A DNA stretch of 64,000 bases, from contig CAVVHQ010000024.1 in NCBI GenBank assembly GCA_963748075.1, forward strand, positions 62,001 to 126,000, in the 5' to 3' direction. This document shows, piece after piece, positions 7,189 to 18,516 of this stretch (position 1 is the stretch's first letter; every line of letters begins with the position of its first letter). A model generated the notes under the pieces. It was not told where the DNA came from and searched no databases. It saw only the letters and a list, made by a program, of their open reading frames with translations. The stretch is from VRUE01 sp963748075. GTDB lineage: Bacteria > Actinomycetota > Thermoleophilia > Solirubrobacterales > 70-9. The position numbers and the translations under genes are program-made.

Positions 7189-8517
7189 GTGGCCGACGAC
7201 CTTTCCGAACAGAACCTCGACGCTCTCTGGGAGGACGTGCAGGGGCGGTTGCGCGCCGCTGTCCCCGACTCGACCTTCAGGATCTGGCTGGAGCCGCTGC
7301 AGGCGGTCGGAGCGCAGGGAACGACGCTCTACCTGGCCGCGCCCGACGGCATCCGCACCTGGGTCGAGCGGCGGTACTCCTCGCTGCTCCGCCAGACGCT
7401 CGCCGACCTGGCCGGCCCTTCATGCGAGATCGATTTCACCGCAGCCGACAAGGAACCCACCTGTCAACCGGACGACGGCGCGATCAAGCTGAATCCCAAC
7501 TACACCTTCGAGCGCTTCGTGATCGGCGAAGGCAACCGGGTCGCCCACGCCGCTGCCCTGGCCGTTGCAGAGACCCCCTCCGAGGCCTACAACCCCCTCT
7601 TCCTGCACGGCCCACCCGGGCTCGGCAAGACGCACCTGCTGGGAGCGATCGCCAACTACCTTCGCGGCAACGCCCCCCGACTCAGCGTCCGCTACACGAC
7701 CGCCGAGCACTTCACCAACGAGTTCGTCGCCTCGTTACGCTCGAGCGGGGCCGAGCACTTCAAGGCCCGCTACCGAGACCTCGACGTGCTCCTGGTCGAC
7801 GACGTCCACTTCCTGCAGGGCAAACAGCACACCGAGGAGGAGTTCTTCCACACCTTCAACGCCCTCTACGAGGGCGGCAGCCAGCTCGTCCTCTCCGCCG
7901 ATCGCCTGCCCAGCGAGCTCTTGACTCTCGCCTCACGACTGCGCGACCGCTTCGAGTGGGGCCTGACGACCCCCGTCGACCCCCCGGACGTCTCCACCCG
8001 ACTCACCGCCCTACAGCGCCTCGCCCACGAGGCCGGCCTCGACACAGCCGACCGCGACACGCTCTCCGAGCTGGCGACGCGAACCGACGCCAACATGCGC
8101 CGCCTGCACGGCGCGCTGACCAAGGTGATCGCCCACGCCTCGCTCACCGCAAAGCCGCTCAGCCCTGAGCTGATCGCCGAATTGATCCCCTGCCCACCGA
8201 GCCGCAACCGGCCGAGCGCGATCGAGGACATCCAGGAACGCGTCGCGACGGCTTTCGGCATCTCCCGCGGCGAGCTGACCGGCGCCAGCCGGGCGGCCAC
8301 GCCCCTGCGCGCCAGGCAGGTCGCAATCCTCCTCACCCGCGAGTCAACCGACCTCTCGCTCCCCCAGATTGGCCGCCTCTACGGCGGCCGCGACCATTCC
8401 ACCGTGCTCAACTCACTGAAGCGCATCGAAGCCCATCTCGCTACCGACGCACAGCTCGCCAGCCGTGTCTCCAGATTGCGCTCTGCAATCCACAACCCTT
8501 CCCCCGACCATGCCTGA
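7189..8517 (+). CDS. dnaA: Replication initiator DnaA
   Basis: DnaA of about 442 aa unwinds oriC and loads the helicase. Domain I (LWEDVQGRLRAAVPDSTF) is followed by a short domain II. The AAA+ domain III has Walker A GPPGLGKTHLLGAI and Walker B VLLVDDVHFLQGK. Domain IV carries the DNA-binding signature LPQIGRLYGGRDHSTVLNS. GTG 7189 was chosen because homology starts at DDLSEQNLDALW; the frame is open further upstream through the rpmH promoter. The linker is much shorter than in Streptomyces DnaA. Confidence 0.97.
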   Translation: MADDLSEQNLDALWEDVQGRLRAAVPDSTFRIWLEPLQAVGAQGTTLYLAAPDGIRTWVERRYSSLLRQTLADLAGPSCEIDFTAADKEPTCQPDDGAIKLNPNYTFERFVIGEGNRVAHAAALAVAETPSEAYNPLFLHGPPGLGKTHLLGAIANYLRGNAPRLSVRYTTAEHFTNEFVASLRSSGAEHFKARYRDLDVLLVDDVHFLQGKQHTEEEFFHTFNALYEGGSQLVLSADRLPSELLTLASRLRDRFEWGLTTPVDPPDVSTRLTALQRLAHEAGLDTADRDTLSELATRTDANMRRLHGALTKVIAHASLTAKPLSPELIAELIPCPPSRNRPSAIEDIQERVATAFGISRGELTGASRAATPLRARQVAILLTRESTDLSLPQIGRLYGGRDHSTVLNSLKRIEAHLATDAQLASRVSRLRSAIHNPSPDHA

Positions 8518-8652
8518 CAGCCGACGCGACTGTAAGAATCGACCTCTTCCCACAGCATCATCCACAAGCCGCGATTCCCATCCTCAGGCCGAATCCCGAT
8601 GATCTCGGCAGCTTCCACAGAGCTTGATCCAACTAAACAGAGAGACAGTCAC
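8518..8652. other. dnaA-dnaN intergenic region, candidate oriC
   Basis: This 135-bp gap is the customary oriC position. It contains one good DnaA-box-like 9-mer, TCATCCACA at 8558-8566 (one mismatch to TTATCCACA). Two poorer matches are around 8546-8554 and near 8610. It is somewhat AT-richer than its surroundings. The scarcity of boxes makes the oriC call tentative, and it must also hold the dnaN leader. Confidence 0.4.
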
Positions 8653-9759
8653 TTGAAGCTGACCACGAAACGCGAGGAGCTCGTCTCCAAGCTCGCGATC
8701 GTCTCCCGTGCGGTTTCAACCCGCGCTGCAACCCAGGCGCTTTCGGGAATCCTGTTGGCTGCAGACGAGGGTCGCGTCGGCTTGGCAGCCACGGACGGTG
8801 AGATGGGACTGCAAACGACCCTTGATGCCGAGGTGAAGAGCAGCGGGACGATGCTTCTGCCCGGCCGACTGCTCTCTGAGCTGGTCCGGTCCCTGGCTGA
8901 GATGGAGGTGGAGATCGAGCTGCGCGAGGCGGAGCGCGACGTCGAGATTCGCAGCGGTGGCTCGAGGTTCCACCTTCGGGTGTTGCCCAGCGAGGACTTC
9001 CCACGGTTGCCGGAGGAGGGTGAGGGGCCGTTGCAGATCCCCGCGGCCGCCCTGGCCGAGACGGTCGACCTGGTTGCCCCGGCCGCCTCGCGCGACGACA
9101 TGCGGCCGGTTCTCACCGGAGTGCTGGTGAGCGCCGCCGGCGAGGAGATGACGATGGTCGCCACCGATTCCTACCGGCTGGCGGTGAAGCGGACCGGATT
9201 GGAAAGCGGGATCGGCGGTGAGTTGGAGGCGAACATCCCGGCTCGAGCGTTGCGCGAGCTGGGGCGGATCGTCGCCTCGGGCGGCGTCGAGCAGGTCGCT
9301 GTCACCCTGCTGCCGAACCAGGCCGTGTTTCGCGCAGGGACGGTCCTCCTCAACACGAGGCTGATCGACGGGCAGTTCCCGAACTTTCGACAGCTCCTGC
9401 CGGAGTCCTTCGAGCACGACGTCCGCCTGCCGCGCCCCGAGCTGCTCGAGGTGGTGCGGCGGGTCAGCCAGCTGGCGCAGCGCAACGCGCCGCTGCGGCT
9501 CTCCTTCGCGCCGGGTGAGTTGAAGGTCTCTGCCTCGACGCCGGACATCGGTGACGCGGAGGAGGCGATGCCTGCGGCGTTCGAGGGCGAGCCGCTGGAG
9601 ATCGGCTTCAATCCGGAGTTCCTCCGCGATGGGATCGAAAGCGTCGAGGGCGATGAGGTGATGCTGCGGCTGATCTCGCCACTGCGCCCGGGGCTGCTGC
9701 AGCCGGTCGACAATGAAGACTTCCGCTACCTCGTGATGCCGATCCGCCTCAACGTCTGA
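8653..9759 (+). CDS. dnaN: DNA polymerase III beta sliding clamp
   Basis: The beta clamp (368 aa from TTG 8653) encircles DNA and tethers polymerase. Three repeated clamp folds are recognisable, e.g. LKLTTKREELVSKLAIVSRA at the N-terminus, ATDSYRLAVKRT in the middle and the conserved C-terminal YLVMPIRLNV. The reading frame is open from an ATG at 8599, but homology starts at the TTG and a GAGAGA lies upstream of it. It is 11 bp upstream of recF. Confidence 0.97.
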   Translation: MKLTTKREELVSKLAIVSRAVSTRAATQALSGILLAADEGRVGLAATDGEMGLQTTLDAEVKSSGTMLLPGRLLSELVRSLAEMEVEIELREAERDVEIRSGGSRFHLRVLPSEDFPRLPEEGEGPLQIPAAALAETVDLVAPAASRDDMRPVLTGVLVSAAGEEMTMVATDSYRLAVKRTGLESGIGGELEANIPARALRELGRIVASGGVEQVAVTLLPNQAVFRAGTVLLNTRLIDGQFPNFRQLLPESFEHDVRLPRPELLEVVRRVSQLAQRNAPLRLSFAPGELKVSASTPDIGDAEEAMPAAFEGEPLEIGFNPEFLRDGIESVEGDEVMLRLISPLRPGLLQPVDNEDFRYLVMPIRLNV

Positions 9760-9770
9760 GGGGCGACCCG

Positions 9771-10859
9771 GTGCTGGTCACCGCCGTCGAAGCGAGGCCG
9801 CTGCGCAGCTTGGCCGACCTGCGGGTCGAGCTGGGGCCGGGCATCGTCAGCCTGATCGGCCCCAACGGGGCCGGCAAGACCAATCTCCTGGAGGCGCTCT
9901 ACTTCGCGCTCACCGGGCGCTCGTTTCGTACCTCGGACCGGCGCGAGCTGATCCCGTTCGGCGCGCCGTTTGCCCGGGCGGCGGCGACCGTCCGCGACGA
10001 GGACGGAGTCGAGCACCGGCTGCTCGCCTCGGTCAGCCGCAGCGAGGGGCGCCGCCATCTGCTCGACGGCAGCCCCGCCGACCCCGCCACCGTGGCTCGA
10101 CGCCGTCCCCCGGTTGCCGTCTTCTCACCCGATCGCCTCGCCCTGGTCAAGGGTCCGCCCGCCGAGCGGCGTGCCCACCTCGACCGTTACGTCGCCGCTC
10201 GGTGGCCGACCCGCGCCGGCCTGCGGCAGCGCTATGGGCAGGTGCTGGCGCAGCGCAACGCGCTGGTCGGCCGCCTCGCTGCGGGGCGGGGCGGCGGTGA
10301 CCTCGATGCGTGGGACGCGGCCCTGGCGGAGAGCGCGGCCGCGCTGGTCGCGGCGCGCGCCGAGGCCGTCGAGGAACTGGCACCGCCGTTTGCCGCCGCC
10401 GCGGCTGAGTTGGGGCTGGAGGGCGGCGGGGAGATCGAGTATGCGCCCCGTGCCGCCGGCCCGGTCGAGGAGATCCGGGCCGGGCTCGCCGAGCGCCGCG
10501 AGGCTGACCTGAGGCTCGGCCGCAGCTCGTGGGGGCCGCACCTCGACGAGCTGAAGATCACCCTTACCGGCCGCGCCCTGCGGCGCTACGGCTCGCAGGG
10601 CGAGCAGCGAGCGGCGCTGCTCGCCCTGCTCTTCGCCGAGCGCCAGACGCTGCTCGCCGCCCGGGGCGTCGCCCCGCTGCTGCTGCTCGACGATGTGATG
10701 AGCGAGCTTGACGCCGAGCGGCGCGAACGCCTGGTCGAGCGGCTCGCCCTCGGCGGCCAGGCGGTGATCACCGCCGCCGCCGAGGAGTCGGTGCCGTCGC
10801 GAGCGCTCGAGTGCCTACTGCGGGTGCCGCCCGCCGAGATCCAGGCCGCCGCGGCGTGA
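9771..10859 (+). CDS. recF: RecF recombination/repair ATPase
   Basis: RecF (362 aa) loads RecA at gaps through RecFOR. Walker A GPNGAGKTNLLEALYF, the ABC-type signature RRYGSQGEQRAALLALL, and Walker B LLLLDDVMSELD are in the expected order. GTG start at 9771. It overlaps the next gene by GTGA, so dnaN, recF and the dciA-like gene form an operon. Confidence 0.97.
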   Translation: MLVTAVEARPLRSLADLRVELGPGIVSLIGPNGAGKTNLLEALYFALTGRSFRTSDRRELIPFGAPFARAAATVRDEDGVEHRLLASVSRSEGRRHLLDGSPADPATVARRRPPVAVFSPDRLALVKGPPAERRAHLDRYVAARWPTRAGLRQRYGQVLAQRNALVGRLAAGRGGGDLDAWDAALAESAAALVAARAEAVEELAPPFAAAAAELGLEGGGEIEYAPRAAGPVEEIRAGLAERREADLRLGRSSWGPHLDELKITLTGRALRRYGSQGEQRAALLALLFAERQTLLAARGVAPLLLLDDVMSELDAERRERLVERLALGGQAVITAAAEESVPSRALECLLRVPPAEIQAAAA

Positions 10860-11155
10860 GCCGCCGCCGCGCCCCTCGACCGGCCTCGGGTGCGCTGCGC
10901 GCCGCGCTGGACCGGGCGGCGCCGAAGACGCGCCTCGCCGCGGTGCAGGCGGCCTGGGCGGAGGCAGTGGGCGAGCGCCTCGCGGCGGCCGCGCAACCGG
11001 TCTCCGAACGGGAGGGAGCGGTCATCGTCGAGTGCTCGGACCCGGTCTGGGCCGAGGAGCTGGACCTGATGCAGGAACAGCTCCTGGGGCGCCTTCGGGA
11101 GCGACTCGGAGAGCAGGCGCCGCAGAGTTTGCGCTTCCGTGTGAAAGACGCCTGA
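10856..11155 (+). CDS. DUF721/DciA-like helicase-loader protein
   Basis: Small protein of 99 aa with the DUF721 pattern (VQAAWAEAVGERLAAAAQP, then VIVECSDPVWAEELDLM and LRERLG). DUF721 proteins between recF and gyrB are typical of actinobacteria and include the DciA-type DnaB helicase operators. The GTG start overlaps the recF stop. It is shorter than mycobacterial homologues and lacks an extended N-terminus. Confidence 0.9.
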   Translation: MSRRRAPRPASGALRAALDRAAPKTRLAAVQAAWAEAVGERLAAAAQPVSEREGAVIVECSDPVWAEELDLMQEQLLGRLRERLGEQAPQSLRFRVKDA

Positions 11156-11225
11156 TCTCGCTGCATTTAGTGCGTATTTTGCAGGGATTTTTATCTTGGT
11201 GCCAGCGTCTTCCAGGGGCCCGAAC

Positions 11226-11234
11226 TGGTATCCT
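11226..11234 (+). promoter_or_regulatory. Possible extended -10 upstream of gyrB
   Basis: TGGTATCCT resembles an extended -10 (TGnTAT). No convincing -35 is placed before it. If it is used, the gyrB leader would include the terminator hairpin at 11254-11298. Confidence 0.3.
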
Positions 11235-11253
11235 TATGTCAACCTCTGTTTGC

Positions 11254-11298
11254 ACCCCGACCCAGCACGGCGAAGCCGTCAAGGGGTCGGGGTTTTTT
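11254..11298 (+). terminator. Intrinsic terminator/attenuator before gyrB
   Basis: A perfect 10-bp stem (11254-11263 with 11284-11293) encloses a second 5-bp hairpin (11267-11271 with 11275-11279, loop GAA). It is followed directly by six T residues, 11293-11298. This is the only textbook intrinsic terminator I see. It ends the dnaA-side operon or attenuates gyrB, whose TTG start lies 20 nt further on. Confidence 0.8.
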
Positions 11299-11318
11299 CT
11301 GAGATCCGGAACGGACAA

Positions 11319-13751
<2,433 letters not shown>

Positions 13752-13905
13752 AGTCGCGATAGGCGCGGAGGCTGCAAACCAGCGCATTTCGGCGTCCTCA
13801 GTCGCTCGGATCGGGTCACGCACTGAACAGTGCGCTCCCCTCACCTCGCTCCCTGCGTCCACCGGACTGCTTGGTTTTCGCGCCCGTTCGATCGACGCGG
13901 TGAGT
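13752..13905 (+). repeat. Composite palindrome family D, diverged copy 3
   Basis: The gyrB-gyrA gap shares ggcgtcctcagtcg (13791-13804) and ctccctgcgtcc (13849-13860) with copy D1, in the same order. Between them is a different inner hairpin, cgcactg-aa-cagtgcg at 13819-13834, replacing the gaatagc/gctattc hairpin of D1 and D2. It ends 6 bp before the gyrA ATG. Confidence 0.6.
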
Positions 13906-13910
13906 GGCTG

Positions 13911-16900
13911 ATGGCGCTGGAGGCCCTGACGGGGCGGATCGAGGAGCGCGAGCTGGAGAAGGAGATGCGCTCCTCCTACCTCGACTACGCGATGAGCGTG
14001 ATCGTCGGGCGGGCGCTGCCGGACGTCCGCGACGGCCTCAAGCCGGTCCATCGCCGGGTGCTCTACGCGATGCACGACATCGGCCTGCAGCCGACCCGCG
14101 CATACCGCAAGTGCGCCTTCATCGTCGGCGAGGTGATGGGCAAGTACCACCCGCACGGCGACACGGCGATCTACGACACGCTGGTGCGGATGGCGCAGGA
14201 GTTCTCGCTGCGCTACACCCTGGTCGACGGCCAGGGCAACTTCGGCTCGATCGACGACGACCCGGCTGCGGCGATGCGGTACTGCGTCACGGGCGATACG
14301 CGGGTCTCGACTCCGCGCGGCACTTTGCGCATCGACTCGCTCGTCGCCGACGCCGAACCGGGTTCCGACAACGACATCGATGTCGAGGTACTCGACCGGC
14401 TCGGCCGACCGGCTCACGCCTCGAAGCTCTTCCACTCGGGCGAGCATCCGACGCTCCGCCTTCGCACCGCGCACGGCCATGAGTTGACCGGCACTCACAA
14501 CCATCCCGTCCTCTGCCTCGTCGACATGGCGGGCGTGCCGTTGCTCCTGTGGAAGCTGCTGGAGGAGATCGAGCCGGGGGACCGAGTGCTGGTCTCGCGC
14601 ACCCCGCGAGATGCTGCCGAGCGACTCACGGAGCGCGATCGGCATCTGGCGCTGCTTGCCGGCGCCTTTGTCTCCGAGGGGTGGATCGGGCCGGCCAGGG
14701 CAGGCTTCAACAACGTTGACAAGGATTTCTTCAGCCGAGTGCTCGCCGCTTACGACTCGGTCGTCGGCGGCCCTCGCTATGTGTACGAGAGGCGGATCGC
14801 CTCCGGGAGCCTTCTACATGAGCTGGACATCCAGAACCTCGAGCGACTTCGCGAGAGTCCGCTGGAAGAGCTGAAGGGGAAGGCGAGGGAGAAGCGAGTC
14901 CCGGAGTTCGTCTGGCGCTCCGGCGGCGCCTTCAAGGCGGCCTTCCTGCGGGCGCTGTTCACTGGCGACGGCTCGTCGTCGCGCCTTCCGAGGAACACGA
15001 TCCAGATCTCCTACTCGACCTACAGCGAGCAGCTCGCCCGCGACGTGCAGCTGCTGCTGCTCGAGGCCGGTGTCGTGTCGCGCATCTGCCGTAACGACAA
15101 GGGCGAGTACAAGGTGGTGATCGGAAATCGCCGCGACGCACGACTGTTCGCCCGTAACGTCGGCTTCCACGGCGCCAAGCAGGAGAAGCTCGCAGCGGAC
15201 CTCGCGACGCTCCCCGAGACCAGCAGAGCGCTCAGCCACGACCACGTCCCCTTCGTCGCCGACTACATCCGCGCCGATTGCGCGTCTCACCGGGCCGACC
15301 GCGACTGGCTGCGCCGCCATAACGTCGATCGGATCGAGCGCTGGGAGCAAGGCGGGGCGGCGATCATGGAGCGGATCGGATCGGAGGAGGTTCGCACCGT
15401 CGTCGAGCCGCTGGTCAGCGGCGACTACCTCTACGCCGAGGTCGATTCGGTGGATCCGGCCGGCACCCGGGCGGTCTACTCGCTGCGCGTCGACACCGAC
15501 GATCACTCGTTCCTGACGAACGGCTTCGTCAGTCACAACACCGAGGCTCGCCTCGGCCGGCTCGCCACCGAGCTGCTGCGCGACATCGACGCCGACACCG
15601 TCGACTTCGGGCCGAACTACGACGAATCGACCCAGGAGCCGCTGATCCTGCCGGCCCGCTTCCCCAACCTGCTGGTCAACGGCGCCGCCGGGATCGCGGT
15701 CGGGATGGCGACCAACATCCCGCCCCACAACCTGCGCGAGGTGGCGGGCGCGGTCAATGCCTACGTCGACGACCCCGGCATCGACCTGGCGGGGTTGATG
15801 GCGCACGTCAAGGGCCCCGACTTCCCAGGCGGCGGGATCATGAGCATGGAGGGGATCCGCGACGCCTACGCCTCCGGCCGCGGCACGGTCAAGGTGCGCG
15901 CCCGGGCGCACGTCGAGCCGCTGAAGGGCGGCAAGGACGCGATCGTCGTCACCGAGCTGCCGTTCATGGTCAAGAAGGGCGGCGACAGCGGCCTGATCGC
16001 GAAGATCGCCGACCTCGTCCGCGACAAGAAGCTGGAGGGGATCTCCGACCTGCGCGACGAGTCCGACCGCTCCGGGATGCGCCTGGTGATCGAGCTGAAG
16101 CGCGGCGGCCAGCCGGCCAAGGTCGTGCTCAACAACCTCTACAAGAAAACCGCGATGCAGACCAGCTTCGGCATCAACATGGTGGCGCTGGTCGACGGGG
16201 TGCCGCGCACCCTCAGCCTGCTCGAGATGGTCCATCACTACGTCGACCACCAGCGCGAGGTCGTCACCCGCCGCACCCAGTACGAACTGCGCCGCGCCGA
16301 GGCCCGCGCCCACATCCTCGAGGGGCTGCTGATCGCGCTCGACAACCTCGATGCGGTGATCAAGCTGATCCGCGGCTCGGCCGACCCCGACCAGGCGCGC
16401 GAGGGCCTGATCTCGAAGTTCGAGCTGTCGCGCGAGCAGGCGCAGGCGATCCTCGACATGCGTCTGCAGCGCCTCACCGCGCTGGAAGCCGACAAGGTGC
16501 GGGCCGAGCACGCCGACCTGCTCGAGCGGATCGGCGAGCTGCGCGCCATCCTCGGCGACGAGGCGAGGGTGCTCGGACTGGTCAAGGAGGAGCTGGCGGA
16601 GATCGTCGGCTCCTACGGCGACGAGCGTCGCACCGAGCTCGCCCACTTCGAGGGCGACGTCGGGATCGAGGACATGATCGCCGATCAGCAGATGGTGGTC
16701 TCGCTGACCGCCTCCGGCTACGTCAAGCGGCTGCCGCTCGCCACCTACCGCCAGCAGCACCGCGGCGGGGTCGGGGTGATGGGGATGAACCTGAAGGAGG
16801 ACGACTACATCGCCCACCTCCACATCTGCTCGACCCACGACTACCTGCTCTTCTTCACCAACAAGGGCAAGGTCTACCGGCTCAAGGTCTACGAGCTGCC

Positions 16901-17693
16901 GGAGGGCTCGCGCACCTCGAAAGGCAGCGCCCTGGTCAACCTGCTGCCGCTGCGCGAGGCCGAGCGGGTGATGGCGGTGATCCCGACCCGCGACTTCAAG
17001 GAGAACGAGTACCTCGCCTTCGCCACCGCCAAGGGGCAGATCAAGAAGACCGAGTTCCTCTCCTACAACACGCCGATCCGCGCCGACGGGATCATCGCGA
17101 TCAAGGTGCGCGAGGGCGATGAGCTGGTCCAGGTCCGCCTCACCTCAGGCGAAGACGACCTGCTGATGGTCTCCAAGTCGGGCCACGCGGTGCGCTTCAC
17201 CGAGGACGCGGCGCGGCCGATGGGCCGCGACACCTCCGGCGTCAAAGGGATGAACGTCGGCGCGAAGGTGAACGGCGAGGAGAACCGCGTGCTGGCGATG
17301 GACGTCGCCCGCGACGACGCCGAGCTGTTCGTGGTCACCGAGAACGGCTACGGCAAGCGCACCTCGATCGCCGAGTATCCGGTCAAGGGGCGCGGCACCA
17401 AAGGCGTCCTGACCGCGAAGCTGACCGAGAAGAAGGGTGGCCTGGCGGGCGCCCTGATCGTCCGCGAGCACCAGGAGCTGCTGTTCATCTCCCAGCAGGG
17501 GATGGTGCAGCGCACCTCAGCCAGCGGCATCTCGCGGATGGGGCGCCCGACCCAGGGCGTGCGGGTGATGAACCTCAAGGACGACGACCGGGTCAGCGCG
17601 GTCGCGCTGGTGGTCGAGTCCGAGGACGCGGAGAAGGCGCCGGTCGAGGAGCAATCCAAGCTCGCCGCCGCCTCAGACGGGGCGGGGGAGTAG
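13911..17693 (+). CDS. gyrA: DNA gyrase subunit A precursor with intein
   Basis: The 1260-aa precursor yields an 841-aa gyrase A subunit after protein splicing. The N-extein holds the winged-helix DNA-cleavage core (RALPDVRDGLKPVHRRVL, KYHPHGDTAIYDTLVRM) and ends at catalytic Tyr124 (DPAAAMRY). The C-extein resumes with TEARLGRLATELL. The coiled-coil arm and the six-bladed C-terminal domain follow (repeats such as GYVKRLPLATY, GKVYRLKVYELP, GYGKRTSIAEYP). The GyrA-box is GQIKKTEF-like rather than a perfect QRRGGKG; I did not find a better match. ATG 13911 starts MALEALTGRIEERELEKEMR. Confidence 0.97.
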   Translation: MALEALTGRIEERELEKEMRSSYLDYAMSVIVGRALPDVRDGLKPVHRRVLYAMHDIGLQPTRAYRKCAFIVGEVMGKYHPHGDTAIYDTLVRMAQEFSLRYTLVDGQGNFGSIDDDPAAAMRYCVTGDTRVSTPRGTLRIDSLVADAEPGSDNDIDVEVLDRLGRPAHASKLFHSGEHPTLRLRTAHGHELTGTHNHPVLCLVDMAGVPLLLWKLLEEIEPGDRVLVSRTPRDAAERLTERDRHLALLAGAFVSEGWIGPARAGFNNVDKDFFSRVLAAYDSVVGGPRYVYERRIASGSLLHELDIQNLERLRESPLEELKGKAREKRVPEFVWRSGGAFKAAFLRALFTGDGSSSRLPRNTIQISYSTYSEQLARDVQLLLLEAGVVSRICRNDKGEYKVVIGNRRDARLFARNVGFHGAKQEKLAADLATLPETSRALSHDHVPFVADYIRADCASHRADRDWLRRHNVDRIERWEQGGAAIMERIGSEEVRTVVEPLVSGDYLYAEVDSVDPAGTRAVYSLRVDTDDHSFLTNGFVSHNTEARLGRLATELLRDIDADTVDFGPNYDESTQEPLILPARFPNLLVNGAAGIAVGMATNIPPHNLREVAGAVNAYVDDPGIDLAGLMAHVKGPDFPGGGIMSMEGIRDAYASGRGTVKVRARAHVEPLKGGKDAIVVTELPFMVKKGGDSGLIAKIADLVRDKKLEGISDLRDESDRSGMRLVIELKRGGQPAKVVLNNLYKKTAMQTSFGINMVALVDGVPRTLSLLEMVHHYVDHQREVVTRRTQYELRRAEARAHILEGLLIALDNLDAVIKLIRGSADPDQAREGLISKFELSREQAQAILDMRLQRLTALEADKVRAEHADLLERIGELRAILGDEARVLGLVKEELAEIVGSYGDERRTELAHFEGDVGIEDMIADQQMVVSLTASGYVKRLPLATYRQQHRGGVGVMGMNLKEDDYIAHLHICSTHDYLLFFTNKGKVYRLKVYELPEGSRTSKGSALVNLLPLREAERVMAVIPTRDFKENEYLAFATAKGQIKKTEFLSYNTPIRADGIIAIKVREGDELVQVRLTSGEDDLLMVSKSGHAVRFTEDAARPMGRDTSGVKGMNVGAKVNGEENRVLAMDVARDDAELFVVTENGYGKRTSIAEYPVKGRGTKGVLTAKLTEKKGGLAGALIVREHQELLFISQQGMVQRTSASGISRMGRPTQGVRVMNLKDDDRVSAVALVVESEDAEKAPVEEQSKLAAASDGAGE
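14283..15539 (+). other. GyrA intein with LAGLIDADG endonuclease
   Basis: A 419-aa intein between Tyr124 and the following Thr, the same site as the mycobacterial GyrA inteins. Block A starts with Cys1 (CVTGDTRVSTPRG). Block B is GHELTGTHNHPVLC with the TxxH motif. Two dodecapeptide endonuclease motifs are LLAGAFVSEGWI and FLRALFTGDGSSS. Block F is VYSLRVDTDDHSFLTNG and block G is FVSHN followed by Thr+1. All splicing residues (Cys1, penultimate His, terminal Asn, Thr+1) are present, so it should splice. The two acidic endonuclease positions are Glu in FVSEG and Asp in FTGDG, so homing activity is possible. Confidence 0.97.
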
Positions 17694-17703
17694 CCGCCGG
17701 TTC

Positions 17704-17732
17704 GCCTTGCACCGGCAAGGCCGGTGCAAGGC
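17704..17732. terminator. Hairpin after gyrA
   Basis: A perfect 12-bp stem (17704-17715 with 17721-17732) around a 5-nt loop begins 10 bp after the gyrA stop. There is no T-run, so if it terminates it is of the non-canonical type. The rest of the gap to 17876 shows nothing I can name. Confidence 0.6.
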
Positions 17733-17876
17733 GCTCAGCTCGAGGCTCTTGCGAACGCCGCCGCCAGCTCGTCGGCGATCGGGATTCCCGAGGTCATCCT
17801 GGCTGTTGCGGGTCGCTGGAGAGCTGCGGGCTCTCCGCCGACGCAGCCTCCTGACGATCCGTTCCCCGCTGGGCGG

Positions 17877-18383
17877 TCAGGCAGCCGCTGGCAGGTACTG
17901 CTGCCAAGCAGCAGGGATGCTGGGGCTGGCCACCTGGATGAAGATGCTGGGGCCCGGCGCCTTCGGGCGTTTCTGCGGGTGCATCTGGATTTCGCGGGGG
18001 AGGCGGTTGCCCTTGCGGCGGTTGCAGCTCGCGCAGGCGGCGACGATGTTCTCCCAGACCGACTTGCCGCCGCGGCTGCGCGGGATCACGTGGTCGACCG
18101 TGAGGCCCGACTTGGTCGAGCCGCAGTACTGGCAGGTCCAGGCGTCGCGGGCGAGCACCGCCCGCCTGGTGATCTTGCGGCGGTGCGCCTCGCGCGGCAC
18201 CCGCACGTAGCTGACCAGGCGGATCACGTCGGGCCGCTGCAACGCCATGTGCTCGGAGTGGATCGCCCCCTCGCGCCGCTCCAGCAGTTCGGCTTTCTCC
18301 TTGAGCAGGAGGACAGCAGCTCGCCTCAACGTGCAGACGTTGATCGGCTCGTAAGTGGCGTTCAGCACCAAGACCCGTGCCAT
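17877..18383 (-). CDS. HNH endonuclease family protein
   Basis: Protein of 168 aa with a canonical HNH domain: zinc-type Cys pairs CQYCGSTKSG and CASCNRRKGNR frame the core TVDHVIPRSRGGKSVWENIV. The N-terminus (MARVLVLNATYEPINVCTLRRA) matches a stand-alone HNH family common in actinobacteria and cyanobacteria, whose cellular role is not established. It is not adjacent to mobile genes. A TAGAAT -10-like box lies 11 nt before the ATG, suggesting a near-leaderless transcript. Confidence 0.93.
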   Translation of the reverse strand: MARVLVLNATYEPINVCTLRRAAVLLLKEKAELLERREGAIHSEHMALQRPDVIRLVSYVRVPREAHRRKITRRAVLARDAWTCQYCGSTKSGLTVDHVIPRSRGGKSVWENIVAACASCNRRKGNRLPREIQMHPQKRPKAPGPSIFIQVASPSIPAAWQQYLPAAA

Positions 18384-18394
18384 GTTGCTGGCGA

Positions 18395-18400
18395 ATTCTA
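18395..18400 (-). promoter_or_regulatory. -10 box of the HNH gene
   Basis: TAGAAT on the minus strand lies 11 nt before the ATG at 18383. The -35 is weak. The spacing implies a leader of about 5 nt. Confidence 0.45.
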
Positions 18401-18421
18401 CGCAGGCCGGCCCATATAGCT

Positions 18422-18451
18422 CGCGAGCCGGCCGCTGCTGGCCGGCTCGCG
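18422..18451. repeat. GC-rich hairpin upstream of HNH gene
   Basis: Perfect 12-bp inverted repeat (18422-18433 with 18440-18451) with a 6-nt loop, between family A copy 3 and the HNH promoter. It could terminate pheA transcription before the HNH promoter. Confidence 0.55.
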
Positions 18452-18516
18452 GCCCGGTGTCCTGCGAGGGAGGGCCGGGCCGGCACCGCAGACGGTTCCC
18501 GCCGCACGGCTGGCGA

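Noticed and set aside
14283..15539. The non-family block in GyrA as a duplicated or corrupt domain
   Set aside because: It has complete intein blocks A, B, F and G plus two endonuclease motifs, and the flanking residues rejoin to normal GyrA sequence.
17740..17800. Minus-strand 20-codon frame MTSGIPIADELAAAFARASS after gyrA
   Set aside because: Very short, without a properly spaced ribosome site; I cannot separate it from chance.
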